Source: Lachnospiraceae bacterium A4 (lineage in GTDB: Bacteria > Bacillota > Clostridia > Lachnospirales > Lachnospiraceae). Taken from it: a stretch of DNA of 64,000 nt. Where the stretch lies: NCBI GenBank assembly GCA_000403215.2, contig KE159530.1:1-64000 (forward strand), read 5' to 3'. A program made the position numbers and the translations under genes. Below the pieces are notes generated by a model. That model was not told where the DNA came from, searched no databases, and saw only the letters and a list, made by a program, of their open reading frames with translations. Shown here piece by piece: positions 18,299-27,633 of the stretch (the first letter of the stretch is position 1; the number at the start of each line of letters is the position of its first letter).

Positions 18299-18326
18299 TT
18301 GACAAATGGCAAAAAAAGGATATGAT
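18299..18326 (+). promoter_or_regulatory. Strong sigma-A promoter at the head of the glycan locus
   Basis: A perfect TTGACA (18299-18304) is separated by 16 bases from TATGAT (18321-18326). Transcription would begin about 15 bases before the SGNH hydrolase ATG, leaving a very short leader. This is the best promoter match in the window and stands before about 45.6 kb of same-strand genes. Confidence 0.75.
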
Positions 18327-18347
18327 AGAAAGGAATGGAGACAAATT

Positions 18348-19553
18348 ATGAGAAGTAAAAGTGTAAAAACGAGTGTTATGGCAATATGTGCGGCGATGCT
18401 GCTGATGAACCCTATGCGTGCACACGCTGCGGAGCCTGCCAGTGAGATAGTGACAGCAGAGGATTTGCAGACACAGCCGGCACAGATGCCAGATGCGGCA
18501 GCAATGCCGGCAGAAGCCTTAGGAACACAGCCAGTGCCAGCCGAGGCGCTGGAGATACCGTCTGAACTGCTGGAGGTTCCGCCAGAGGCAGGGCTCTCTG
18601 ACGGAGCAGAATTGCCGTCTGTTCCAGCTGACAGTGAGACAGCATTGCTTTTGGCTGAGCAGGCGAAGGCGGCGCAGCAGGGGTATGCACTTGACAAGTA
18701 TCGTATGATCAATATATTAGGAGACTCGCTCACGGAGGGCGTGGGCGCAAGGACGCCGGACAAGGCTTTTCCGGAGGTTTTATCGAGGCTTACAGGCGCA
18801 AAGGTAAACAATTACGGCGTCTCAGGGTCAAGGATTACGGATATTACCGTAGACTATACCAATCCCGGTTCGTTTGTGGACAGAATGTACTCGATGGAGA
18901 AAACGGCGGATCTTGTGATTGTGTTTGGCGGCACAAATGATTTCTGGTTTGGGGATTGTCCGATTGGAGAACGCACGGACAGCAAACCCAATACTTTTTA
19001 TGGTGCGCTCAACACCATGCTGCCGTATCTCAAGAATGCTTATCCGGCAGCAGAGCTTGTTCTGATGGTGCCATACCAGCAGAGTAAGGATGCTGACGAG
19101 ACCCATACGTATAAGCGGAGTACTTATGGAGATTATGGCTCAGGGACGTTTAGCCAGTACCGTGTCGCGATGCTGGACCGCTGTCAGTATTACAATATAC
19201 CAGTACTAGATCTATATGCAGATTATGAGCTGAATATGGCGGATAACCGCGAGGCGCTTGAGATGTATGGAAACTATCTCTGTGACGGCTGTCATTTAAA
19301 CGACGCAGGCTATAACCTGCTTGCGCGCAAGCTCTACCAGTTTATCATGCAGGATTTCTCGCAGTACGTGCCGGCGTACACCACAGTCAATAATATGGTG
19401 TTTGAGACAGCAGCGCTGCCGGCACTCATTCAAAACGGCAATTTTGTAATGCCGGACGGTCAGGTGATTCCTGTCAAAGAAGGCTTTGCGGCGGACCCTG
19501 CCATGCCGTTGCAGCAACTGTATCAAACGCTGATCGTGTCGGCAATGGATTAA
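18348..19553 (+). CDS. Secreted SGNH/GDSL-type hydrolase
   Basis: A 401-residue exported protein. A signal peptide ends in AHA (residues 25-27), followed by a Pro/Ala/Glu-rich linker to about 110 and then a GDSL esterase domain. Block I is GDSLTEG with Ser127, the second block includes NNYGVSGS (Gly160), block III is GGTNDF with Asn197, and block V is DGCHLNDAGY with Asp313 and His316, so the catalytic set is complete. Such enzymes remove acetyl or other acyl groups from surface glycans or peptidoglycan. GGAG lies seven bases before the chosen ATG. It is the first gene after the strong promoter, and its activity would oppose or edit the acyltransferases encoded nearby (inference). Confidence 0.88.
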   Translation: MRSKSVKTSVMAICAAMLLMNPMRAHAAEPASEIVTAEDLQTQPAQMPDAAAMPAEALGTQPVPAEALEIPSELLEVPPEAGLSDGAELPSVPADSETALLLAEQAKAAQQGYALDKYRMINILGDSLTEGVGARTPDKAFPEVLSRLTGAKVNNYGVSGSRITDITVDYTNPGSFVDRMYSMEKTADLVIVFGGTNDFWFGDCPIGERTDSKPNTFYGALNTMLPYLKNAYPAAELVLMVPYQQSKDADETHTYKRSTYGDYGSGTFSQYRVAMLDRCQYYNIPVLDLYADYELNMADNREALEMYGNYLCDGCHLNDAGYNLLARKLYQFIMQDFSQYVPAYTTVNNMVFETAALPALIQNGNFVMPDGQVIPVKEGFAADPAMPLQQLYQTLIVSAMD

Positions 19554-19562
19554 GGAGGAATG

Positions 19563-21284
19563 ATGAACGCAGTCAAAAAGTATTGGCACTGGATGCTGGC
19601 AGGCTTGATTTTTGTGTTTGAGGCGGCGGTTTTGCTGTTTTTCAAAGACGGTATCTATGTGGGAATCTGCGACAATCTGGATCTTTTTATCACACAGCTC
19701 AAGATGCTTTCGGACAATCACGCATTTTTTGCCCACGGGCAGGAGATGCCCATACTTGGCAGCATTGACAGAGATTATTTTCCGTCGGAGTTTGCACTCT
19801 ACAATCTGTTGTATCTGCTGCTGCCGGACATCTATGCATATATTGTGGGATATTTACTGCGGCTTTTGCTTGCGATGGGGTCTTGTGTGCTGCTTGCACG
19901 GCTTTTGCTTGCACAGGCATATCGGAAGTACGAGAAGGTGGTCGTTTTGGCTGCCACAGCGTTTGCGCTGCTTCCGGTTTATCCTATGTATGGCTTCTGC
20001 TTTGCCTCGATGCCGCTTATTTTATATTTGCTGGTTCGGATTTATCAAAAACCGCGTTGGTGGCTGTTTGGCGCGGTCTTTCTGTATCCGCTGGTGTCGT
20101 ACTTTACCTTCTTTGGTGCATTTTTGCTGGGCTATCTGTTGATTGCAGTCATTGTTTTATGGATTAGGGACCGCAAACTGCCGCTGCCGCTTCTGGGTGC
20201 GTTTGCTGCGCTGGCAGCAGGTTTTGTCTGCTTTGAGTACCGCTTGTTTGGCGTGATGCTCTTCTCCGGAGAGGAGACGATCCGCAGTACGATGGTGACG
20301 GCAAGTTACGATGGGGCGGCGTTGTGGCGCTGTTTTGCGGAGGTATTCCTGTATGGATTTTCCCATGCAAAGTCAGTCCATACGTATTTGATTCTGCCGG
20401 TGTGTGCAGTCTATTTTCTATGGAATAATTTCAGGTATCTTTCTGGCAGAAAAGCAGGAAAGCTTTATACAGATGTTTTTAATATCACGGTTTTGTTTAT
20501 TGTGTTTAACTGCGCAGTGTATGCGCTTTATTTCTGGGAGCCGCTGCGCGTGCTGGTGGAGACACTCCTGCCGCCGTTAAAGGGCTTTCAGTACGGCAGA
20601 ACGATTTTTTTCAATGCCTTTGCATGGTATTTTGCCTTTTTTATCGCAGCCAAAAATATGTTCTGGCAAAAACAGACCCTTGCGTATCTTGTCTGCATCG
20701 CCGCGATTCTCATTGTCGGAGGGACGCAGTGCGAGTACAGCGATTTCTATAACACATGCTATTGTAATCTGTACAAGCTTGTGAAACACAAAGAGGTCAA
20801 CCAATTGAGCTATAGAGAGTTCTACGGAGGCACGCTGGTTGACAGAATCAAAAAAGAGATTGGCTATACGCCAGAGCAGGGAGCATGCGTCTATGGATTT
20901 CACCCGGCGATGCTGTCCTATAACGGCATCACAACGATTGACGGGTACTGCGGCTATTACAGCCAGTCCTACAAAGAGCAGTTCCGCACGGCGATTGCGC
21001 CCGCGATTAGGGAAAACCCAAACTGGCAGGCATACTATGATGACTGGGGGTGCAGGGCGTATCTGTTTCCCGCATCGGGGGAGAATCTCTATGATTTCGG
21101 CGCAAATGCCGACGCTGTGCCACAGGAGATTTTGATTGACGCGCCGGCACTAAAAGCACTGGGGTGCGACTATATTTTTTCGCGGGTGGAGATTACCAAT
21201 GCCAGCCAGATGCAGCTTCGTCTGGTCAACGCGTATCAGGAGGACGGGCTGCCATATACAGTATATCTGTATAGTTTAGAGTAA
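19563..21284 (+). CDS. Multi-spanning membrane protein, DUF6044/YkoS-like (putative GT-C glycosyltransferase)
   Basis: A 573-residue protein with about ten or eleven predicted helices in the first 400 residues and a soluble C-terminal part. An acidic pair follows the first helix (CDNLDLF), where GT-C enzymes often place the catalytic Asp, and the C-terminal region contains HPAMLSYNGITTIDGYCGYY and a DDWGCRAYLF segment. These resemble DUF6044 proteins such as Bacillus YkoS, which I recall as partners of a GtrB-like enzyme in surface polymer glycosylation. Two ATGs stand in tandem; the second is preferred since AGGAGG abuts the first. Function is inferred, not shown. Confidence 0.7.
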   Translation: MNAVKKYWHWMLAGLIFVFEAAVLLFFKDGIYVGICDNLDLFITQLKMLSDNHAFFAHGQEMPILGSIDRDYFPSEFALYNLLYLLLPDIYAYIVGYLLRLLLAMGSCVLLARLLLAQAYRKYEKVVVLAATAFALLPVYPMYGFCFASMPLILYLLVRIYQKPRWWLFGAVFLYPLVSYFTFFGAFLLGYLLIAVIVLWIRDRKLPLPLLGAFAALAAGFVCFEYRLFGVMLFSGEETIRSTMVTASYDGAALWRCFAEVFLYGFSHAKSVHTYLILPVCAVYFLWNNFRYLSGRKAGKLYTDVFNITVLFIVFNCAVYALYFWEPLRVLVETLLPPLKGFQYGRTIFFNAFAWYFAFFIAAKNMFWQKQTLAYLVCIAAILIVGGTQCEYSDFYNTCYCNLYKLVKHKEVNQLSYREFYGGTLVDRIKKEIGYTPEQGACVYGFHPAMLSYNGITTIDGYCGYYSQSYKEQFRTAIAPAIRENPNWQAYYDDWGCRAYLFPASGENLYDFGANADAVPQEILIDAPALKALGCDYIFSRVEITNASQMQLRLVNAYQEDGLPYTVYLYSLE

Positions 21285-21305
21285 AATGGAAAGGAAACGA
21301 TAGAT

Positions 21306-22754
21306 ATGAGTAAGAAGAGAGTATTGCTGTTTTACCCGCCGGGGGCGCTTTTTCAGAGAGGGGAGGACCGCTGCCAGCAAAATATTGATGACGGTTCGGC
21401 GCAGGCAATGCGCGCCTGCAACGATTTAGGCTATGCGGCGGCAATCCTGATGCGGAGTGGGTATGAGGTAAAATTGCAGGACTACCAGACACAGGGCGAC
21501 ACCTTTGAGGTGCTCTTAAAGGATATGGAGACATTCAAGCCGGACATGATTATGATGAGCATCACCAACACGACCATCTTTGATGATATCAAGGTGGTAA
21601 ATGAGCTGAGCGAGCGGTATCATCCGGTCGTTGTGTTGAAGGGCGCGCTGTTCTATGCGCCGGAGCAGGCGATGCTTGACATGCTTGATTTGTCCAATGT
21701 GGATTATCTGATCGGCGGTGAGATTGATTTCTGCATTGGAAAAATTGCAGATTATTGTTTTAAAAGAATAGGAAAACCTGAAGAAATCAATAATATTTTA
21801 TATAAAGATGAAACTGGGAAAATGATTCCCACGCGTTTTCATGTGTGGGATGACGAACTCGATGCACAGCCGTTTCCCGCGCGCGAGCTGATGCGCAATG
21901 AGCTGTATATCCGTCCCGATACTAAGGAGCCGATGGCGACAATTCAGACCGCCAGAGGGTGCCCGAGCCAGTGCGTGTTCTGCCTGACACCGGAGATTTC
22001 CGGCAAGCGCGTGCGCTTTAGAAGTCCGCAGAATGTGCTGGACGAGATGATCGAGTGCTACGAGAAGCATCATATCCGCAATTTCTTTTTTAAGGCGGAC
22101 ACGTTCACGATCAATCCGGCGTGGGTGAAGGAGATGTGTGAGCTGATTATAGCTTCAAGAATCTATGGCAAGATTGAGTTCACGGCAAATTCGCGCGTGC
22201 GTCCGCTCAGCAAGGAGACACTCGAGCTGATGAAGAAGGCGGGCTGTTTTCTGGTGGCGTTTGGCTTTGAGTCCGGCAGCGATGAGATGCTAAAGACAAT
22301 GCGCAAGGGCACGACGGTGGAGGAGAACCGGCAGGCGGCGAGATGGTGCAGGGAAGTGGGCTTAAAGTTCTGGGGATATTTTGTGATCGGCTTTCCGTGG
22401 GAGACGAGGGAGGACATTCTCCTCACCAAGAAACTTGTGATGGAGACCGACCCGGATTTTATTGAGGTTACGATCGCACTGCCCTTTTACGGCACGCCAA
22501 TGTACGAGACCTGCAAGGAGGAGAAACTGCTGGAAAAGTCTGTGCTTGGCAGTGATTTCTTCCACTCCAGCACCAAGGGAACCAAACATCTGACACTCGA
22601 TGAAGTCATGAAGCTTCGCAAAAATATTTTGTTGAGTTTTTATCTGAGACCAAAATACATTATCAGAAGGATGGGGGACTGCGTCAAAGACCCGGGCATC
22701 TTTGTACAGTATGTCAGGTATGGGTTGAAGCTGGTTATTAATTTGTTCAAATAA
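21306..22754 (+). CDS. Cobalamin-binding-domain radical SAM enzyme
   Basis: A 482-residue cytoplasmic enzyme. Residues 1-150 form a Rossmann-like B12-binding domain (VLLFYPPGALF start). The radical SAM domain carries C219-x3-C223-x2-C226 (RGCPSQCVFC), which binds the 4Fe-4S cluster, followed by FGFESGSDEML and GYFVIGFPWET blocks typical of this class. Family members methylate unreactive carbons or rearrange lipids, hopanoids and antibiotics. No known partner enzyme is next to it. The genes on both sides encode GT-C-like membrane proteins, so the substrate may be a sugar or a polyprenyl lipid of the glycan pathway, which is inference. The lack of a DxHxxG motif is common in this class. Confidence 0.87.
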   Translation: MSKKRVLLFYPPGALFQRGEDRCQQNIDDGSAQAMRACNDLGYAAAILMRSGYEVKLQDYQTQGDTFEVLLKDMETFKPDMIMMSITNTTIFDDIKVVNELSERYHPVVVLKGALFYAPEQAMLDMLDLSNVDYLIGGEIDFCIGKIADYCFKRIGKPEEINNILYKDETGKMIPTRFHVWDDELDAQPFPARELMRNELYIRPDTKEPMATIQTARGCPSQCVFCLTPEISGKRVRFRSPQNVLDEMIECYEKHHIRNFFFKADTFTINPAWVKEMCELIIASRIYGKIEFTANSRVRPLSKETLELMKKAGCFLVAFGFESGSDEMLKTMRKGTTVEENRQAARWCREVGLKFWGYFVIGFPWETREDILLTKKLVMETDPDFIEVTIALPFYGTPMYETCKEEKLLEKSVLGSDFFHSSTKGTKHLTLDEVMKLRKNILLSFYLRPKYIIRRMGDCVKDPGIFVQYVRYGLKLVINLFK

Positions 22755-22758
22755 TGTG

Positions 22759-22787
22759 TTGGAAAAATGCAAATAAAAAAGTATTAT
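22759..22787 (+). promoter_or_regulatory. Candidate internal promoter
   Basis: TTGGAA (22759-22764), a 17-base spacer and TATTAT (22782-22787) lie in the 91-base gap after the radical SAM gene. The spacing is ideal and the gap is longer than most in this block, so a secondary start of transcription here is plausible. Confidence 0.4.
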
Positions 22788-22845
22788 TTTATGAGAGTGC
22801 ATAACTTGGGCATCGAAAGACACTGAGAAAAAGGAGATGAAAACC

Positions 22846-24165
22846 ATGCGGCGGAGAACATGGGGCAGAAACACAAATAAATTCAGAAGGCATACAACGC
22901 GGGCGCTGGTCTTGCTTGTGGCTGGCATCAGCGTTGGATATGTGCTGCTTTTGTTTGTATATCTGCTGCCGACAGAGCCGATGCGGGCGCATCTGGCAGA
23001 AGCCGCTGTGGTGCTGTCAGGAGAGCGCGAGTATCACAGAGTGATTCCGGGCGTTGTCAGCACACAGCTTGACAATTACACGGATTCGTGGATGATGGGA
23101 AATGCGGTCTATGACAGCCCGCGCCCTGTGTATGAGCGCGCATTGACGTGCACCAGCGCAGACTTTGGCGGGGGGCCGCTCGATGGTCTGGTGCGCTATC
23201 TGGGCGCTGAAAAGGGATACCGGGAGGTGGATTACACGAGATACTGGCATGGATACTTGGTGTTGTTAAAGCCCTTTTTTCTGCTGTTTGACTATGCGGA
23301 CCTGCGCGTTTTCAATGTGATCGTTCAACTGCTTTTGGTATTTTTGATCTTTCGGGCCTTTTCAAAGGCAGGATATGAGCTGGAAGCGTGGGGGTATGTG
23401 CTGTCCGTACTTTTTATGATGCCGGTTGTGATTCCGCTCTCGATACAGTTCTCTGTGATTTTTTACCTGACAAATTTTTCGGTATTGGTTTTGCTCAAAG
23501 CGTATGACTGGATTGTGGAGCAAAATAGCCTGCTGTTGTATTTTCAGCTTATCGGCATGTGCGCGAGTTATTTTGACCTGCTGACCTATCCGACTGCAAG
23601 TCTCGGCGTACCGCTTGTCTGTATTCTGCTGCTCGGGGCAGACCGGGATTCATGGACAAAGGTCAAAAATGTTGTCAGTCTCTCTGTGAGCTGGGGCTTT
23701 GGCTACGGCGCGATGTGGGCTGGCAAGTGGATTTTGAGCACGCTGGTTTTAAGAGATAATGTCATGGCAAACGCGCTGTCGCAAATCTTACTGCGCGCGT
23801 CGCACACACAGAATGGAGAGCGGCTCACGGTGCTGGACACATGGCTGCGCAATGTGGAGTTTTATTTTGAAAAACCGTATTTGATACTCATTGCGCTGTG
23901 CTTGGCGGCGGTTTTTGCAGGGATATTCAGAAGCAGGGGCCAGCTTGCGGATGTGTGTATCGACAGCATCCCATTTTTGCTGGTTGCCGTGATGCCGTTT
24001 ATGTGGTATGCGCTTGCAGGACAGCATTCGTATGAACATCACTGGTTTACGTTCAGAGGGCTGGTGACGACAGTGTTTGCCTGCATGTGTATCTGTGCGC
24101 GGCTGTACCGGGATGCAAACATGGAGTATTCGCGGCGAAGATTCCGGAATGGAGGGTTTCGATGA
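22846..24165 (+). CDS. Multi-spanning GT-C-like membrane protein (paralogue of the gene at 40459)
   Basis: A 439-residue protein with a basic N-terminus, a first helix at about 20-42 and eight or more further helices. The first outside loop carries QLDNYTDSWMM (Asp76, Asp80), and a YTRYWHGYLVLLKPFF block follows. The 651-codon protein at 40459 has the same plan (DNWTDSYFM, then YSRYWVGMLTFYK), so the two form a family. An acidic pair in the first outside loop is what GT-C glycosyltransferases use for catalysis, but I do not recognise a named family. The ATG at 22846 is chosen because AAGGAG abuts the ATG nine bases earlier. The stop overlaps the fucosyltransferase start in an ATGA. Confidence 0.65.
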   Translation: MRRRTWGRNTNKFRRHTTRALVLLVAGISVGYVLLLFVYLLPTEPMRAHLAEAAVVLSGEREYHRVIPGVVSTQLDNYTDSWMMGNAVYDSPRPVYERALTCTSADFGGGPLDGLVRYLGAEKGYREVDYTRYWHGYLVLLKPFFLLFDYADLRVFNVIVQLLLVFLIFRAFSKAGYELEAWGYVLSVLFMMPVVIPLSIQFSVIFYLTNFSVLVLLKAYDWIVEQNSLLLYFQLIGMCASYFDLLTYPTASLGVPLVCILLLGADRDSWTKVKNVVSLSVSWGFGYGAMWAGKWILSTLVLRDNVMANALSQILLRASHTQNGERLTVLDTWLRNVEFYFEKPYLILIALCLAAVFAGIFRSRGQLADVCIDSIPFLLVAVMPFMWYALAGQHSYEHHWFTFRGLVTTVFACMCICARLYRDANMEYSRRRFRNGGFR

Positions 24166-25055
24166 TTGTGATACATGTCATGGGCGGGCTTGGCAATCAG
24201 CTTTACCAGTATGCATTGTATGAAAAACTCCGCGCGCTGGGCAGGGAGGTTAAGCTGGACGTTTATGCGTATAGGCAGGCGGAGGGGGCAGAGCGGGAGT
24301 GGCGCGCGCTGGAGCTCGAATGGCTGGAGGGTATTCGGTATGAGGTCTGTACGGCGGCAGAGCGCCAGCAGCTTCTTGACAACAGCATGAGGCTTGCGGA
24401 CAGAGTCCGCCGCAGGCTTACAGGCAGGAGGGATAAGACCGTCCGGGAGTGCGCGGCGTATATGCCTGAGATTTTTGAGATGGACGACGTGTATCTGTAC
24501 GGCTTCTGGGGCTGCGAGAAGTACTATGAAGATATTATACCTCTCTTGCAGGAGAAGATTGTGTTTCCGGAGAGCAGCAATCCGAAAAATGCCGATGTGC
24601 TGCGGGCTATGGCAGGTGAAAATGCCGTGAGCGTCCATATCCGGCGCAAGGATTATCTCACAGTGGCGGACGGAAAACGGTATATGGGAATCTGCACCGA
24701 TGCATACTATAAGGGTGCCTTCCGCTATATAACAGAGCGTGTGGAGCGCCCGGTGTTCTATATCTTTTCCGATGACCCGGCATTTGCGAAAACGCAGTTT
24801 TGTGAGGAGAATATGCATGTCGTGGACTGGAACACAGGCAGGGAGAGCTTGCAGGATATGGCGCTGATGAGCCGCTGCCGGCATAATATCTGCGCAAACA
24901 GCACATTTAGCATCTGGGGCGCGCGGCTCAACAGGCATCCGGACAAGATTATGATACGTCCACTGCACCATGACAACTATGAGGCGCTGGACGCCAGGAC
25001 GGTTCATGAATACTGGAAGGGCTGGGTGCTGATTGATGCGGACGGAAAAGTGTGA
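24162..25055 (+). CDS. Alpha-1,2-fucosyltransferase family protein (GT11)
   Basis: A 297-residue cytoplasmic glycosyltransferase of family GT11. The N-terminal loop MGGLGNQLYQYAL (7-19) and the donor-binding HIRRKDY (159-165) are the family signatures, with a conserved SNSTFSIWGA-like block near the C-terminus (here ANSTFSIWGA). GT11 enzymes move fucose from GDP-fucose to a 2-hydroxyl, as in H-antigen synthesis. No GDP-fucose genes (gmd, fcl) are in the window. GGAGGG lies before the ATG, which overlaps the previous stop. A second, more divergent GT11-like gene is at 32326. Confidence 0.9.
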   Translation: MIVIHVMGGLGNQLYQYALYEKLRALGREVKLDVYAYRQAEGAEREWRALELEWLEGIRYEVCTAAERQQLLDNSMRLADRVRRRLTGRRDKTVRECAAYMPEIFEMDDVYLYGFWGCEKYYEDIIPLLQEKIVFPESSNPKNADVLRAMAGENAVSVHIRRKDYLTVADGKRYMGICTDAYYKGAFRYITERVERPVFYIFSDDPAFAKTQFCEENMHVVDWNTGRESLQDMALMSRCRHNICANSTFSIWGARLNRHPDKIMIRPLHHDNYEALDARTVHEYWKGWVLIDADGKV

Positions 25056-25059
25056 TAGT

Positions 25060-26076
25060 ATGAAAAAAAACAATTTGGTGGAGGATTTGATCTCAGTCAT
25101 CGTCCCAGTCTATAATGTCGAGGCCTATCTGGACCGGTGTATGCATTCAGTCTTGAACCAGACCTATCAAAATCTGGAAATCCTTCTGATTGATGACGGT
25201 TCGACCGACGGGTCGCCCGCACTGTGCGACGCATATGCGGCCAGGGACCGCCGCATCAAGGTATTGCACAAGCCAAACGGAGGCTTGTCGGATGCGAGAA
25301 ATGCAGGGCTTGCACTGGCGCAGGGCGCATACATTGGCTATGTGGACAGCGATGACTGGATTGAGCCGGATATGTATGCGTCCCTGCACAGGGCATGTGT
25401 GGACAATCATGCACAGCTTGCAGTGTGCAGGTATTTTCAGGAATATCAGGACAGGACGGAGGCGGGCGGGAACGGCGTTGTGGTGCCGCTTTCTAGGGAC
25501 GAGCTGCTTAGAATCTATATTGGCGGGCATGAGGAGTATATTATTTACAACTCTGTTTGGAGTAAACTATACAAGCGTGAGCTCGTCGAGGGAATGCGGT
25601 TTCCTAAGGGGAGAAACTCGGAGGATATCATGTATACGACGCGTGCCTTCTGCCGTCTGGAACGGGCAGTGTATCTTGACCGGTGCCTGTATCACTATGT
25701 GCTGGACCGCGAGGGCAGTATTATGAACGCGTCGCGCGCGGAGCGAATGTTTGGTGATGAGCTGCCGTTTTGGCGCGAGCACATTGCCTGTATTCGGGAA
25801 ATGGTTTCTTCCCAGATGGCAGACCTCGCTGCATATGCTTTTGAGAGACGGCTTTTATTTTATTTTATAGATGCCAAGCATCGTAAAAGTAAGGAGACGG
25901 CATCACGGCTTGCGGCAGAGATCAAAGCGGACAGGGACGAGATGGACCGCATATATAACAGCGGGATAGTCTCGCGGGGGGACAGGCTGCGCAGGAATTT
26001 GTTTCTGTTCTCGCCAGCCCTGTATGCACTGGCAGTGCGGTGGTATGAAAAGCTGGTGATTCCACTGAGACAGTAA
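25060..26076 (+). CDS. GT2 family glycosyltransferase
   Basis: A 338-residue GT-A fold enzyme. The start LISVIVPVYNVEAYLDRC, the IDDGSTDGS block (44-52) and the metal-binding DSDDW (96-100) define family GT2. The acceptor part includes a KGRNSEDIMYTTRAF segment with the usual catalytic ED pair. Four bases separate it from the fucosyltransferase stop. The ribosome site is weak (GGAAAAG), so a start at the GTG in front of EDLISV remains possible. It resembles the GT2 protein at 58519 in its opening residues. Sugar and acceptor are unknown. Confidence 0.88.
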   Translation: MKKNNLVEDLISVIVPVYNVEAYLDRCMHSVLNQTYQNLEILLIDDGSTDGSPALCDAYAARDRRIKVLHKPNGGLSDARNAGLALAQGAYIGYVDSDDWIEPDMYASLHRACVDNHAQLAVCRYFQEYQDRTEAGGNGVVVPLSRDELLRIYIGGHEEYIIYNSVWSKLYKRELVEGMRFPKGRNSEDIMYTTRAFCRLERAVYLDRCLYHYVLDREGSIMNASRAERMFGDELPFWREHIACIREMVSSQMADLAAYAFERRLLFYFIDAKHRKSKETASRLAAEIKADRDEMDRIYNSGIVSRGDRLRRNLFLFSPALYALAVRWYEKLVIPLRQ

Positions 26077-26085
26077 GGAGCGGTT

Positions 26086-27564
26086 ATGCTTTTTAATTCA
26101 TATGTATTTGTGTTTTTGTTTTTCCCGCTGGTGGTGACAGGGTATTATGTGCTGCATCACTTTGGCTGGAGGAAGGCGGCGCTGGGATATCTGACCATGA
26201 TGTCGATGGTCTTTTATGGCTATAACAGCATGGCATACCTTGTGATGCTGATTGTGAGCATTCTGGTGAATTTTTTCCTTGTGCGGTGCATGGGCGCGGA
26301 TAGCGGGCGCATGTGGCGGCGGAGGGCAGTTTTGCTTCTGGGGCTGCTTTATAATCTGGGAATTTTATTTTATTTTAAGTACTATGATTTTTTTATCGAG
26401 AATGTCAACGCTCTGTTTAAAACAGACTATCATTTTTTGCGGCTTGCGCTTCCTCTGGGCATCAGCTTCTATACATTCCAGCAGATTTCGTATGTCATTG
26501 ACTCGTACAGAGGCGACTGCGGGCGCTACAGTTTTTTGGAGTATGCGGCGTATGTGTCCTTTTTTCCGCAGCTCATCGCTGGACCGATTGTGTACCATGA
26601 TGAATTAATACCACGGCTTCGGGCGCAGGAGAACCACCGCATACGCTTTGAGAATCTAAGCAAGGGCATCTACGCCTTTTCACTGGGCATGGCAAAGAAG
26701 GTGCTGGTGGCGGATACCTTGTCAAAGGTGGTAACAGCCGGGTATGCGGAGGCAGAGGCGCTCAACAGCGTCAGTACGATGCTGGTGATGGTGTGCTATT
26801 CGCTTCAGATTTATTTTGACTTTAGCGGTTACTGCGATATGGCGTATGGGATTGGCTACTTGTTTAATGTGGAGCTGCCCATTAATTTTAATTCGCCTTA
26901 TAAGGCGGCATCAATCCGGGAGTTCTGGGACAGGTGGCACATGACGCTGACGCGCTTTTTCACAAAATATATTTATATCCCGCTGGGCGGCAGCAGGAGA
27001 GGGACCGCGCGCACGTATGCCAATGTCATGGTGGTGTTTTTGGTGAGCGGTATCTGGCACGGGGCAAACTGGACATTTATCTTGTGGGGCGCGGTGAATG
27101 GGCTTGGCAACCTCTTTGACAGAGTACTTGACAGGCTTTTTATCAAAATTCCGATAAAAATTCCGCGCCTGATACGGGTAGCGTTGACGTTTTGTTTTTG
27201 CAGCGTTGCATGGAGTATGTTCCGCGCAGAGTCGTTAGAGCAGGGCTTTTTGATGATCAAAAATCTGCGAGAGACTGGGGACGGCAGGGTGTATGGACCG
27301 CTGACGGAAGTCTTTAACAAGCTGTTGGAGGTAAAGCTGCTTGGCTGGCTGGGACTGAGCCCGCTGATACAGGCCTGGCCGTGGCTGATGCCGTCTGTTT
27401 TTGCCGCTGTGCTGGTGTGTGCCTGCGTGTGGATGCGCAACACGCAGGAGAAGGTGGCGGACGGCAGGTATGGCATAAGGCGCATTGTGACGACGGTGGG
27501 GCTTTTGATCTGGAGTATTTTATCACTGTCTGAAGTGAGTGAGTTCCTGTATTTTAATTTTTAG
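26086..27564 (+). CDS. MBOAT-family O-acyltransferase (AlgI/DltB-like)
   Basis: A 492-residue integral membrane acyltransferase with about eleven helices. Conserved blocks are LPLGISFYTFQQISYVID (about 122-139), WDRWHMTLTRFF (281-292) and SGIWHGANW with the catalytic His325. The family moves acyl groups, usually acetyl, across the membrane to a sugar carried or finished outside. The AAGGAG site is at good spacing. The next gene encodes a membrane-anchored SGNH-like protein, the usual second half of such systems (as AlgI with AlgJ/AlgX), so the two probably O-acetylate the glycan made here. Confidence 0.92.
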   Translation: MLFNSYVFVFLFFPLVVTGYYVLHHFGWRKAALGYLTMMSMVFYGYNSMAYLVMLIVSILVNFFLVRCMGADSGRMWRRRAVLLLGLLYNLGILFYFKYYDFFIENVNALFKTDYHFLRLALPLGISFYTFQQISYVIDSYRGDCGRYSFLEYAAYVSFFPQLIAGPIVYHDELIPRLRAQENHRIRFENLSKGIYAFSLGMAKKVLVADTLSKVVTAGYAEAEALNSVSTMLVMVCYSLQIYFDFSGYCDMAYGIGYLFNVELPINFNSPYKAASIREFWDRWHMTLTRFFTKYIYIPLGGSRRGTARTYANVMVVFLVSGIWHGANWTFILWGAVNGLGNLFDRVLDRLFIKIPIKIPRLIRVALTFCFCSVAWSMFRAESLEQGFLMIKNLRETGDGRVYGPLTEVFNKLLEVKLLGWLGLSPLIQAWPWLMPSVFAAVLVCACVWMRNTQEKVADGRYGIRRIVTTVGLLIWSILSLSEVSEFLYFNF

Positions 27565-27633
27565 TGAAAATATGGATAGTTTTTTAGACAGTTATGATGT
27601 TATGGATATTAAGATTAAGAGAGGAGGCGGCAT

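Noticed and set aside
24039-25100. Reverse-strand open frame of 353 codons
   Set aside because: It lies opposite the clear GT11 gene, whose motifs and overlaps support the forward frame; the reverse frame shows no domain.
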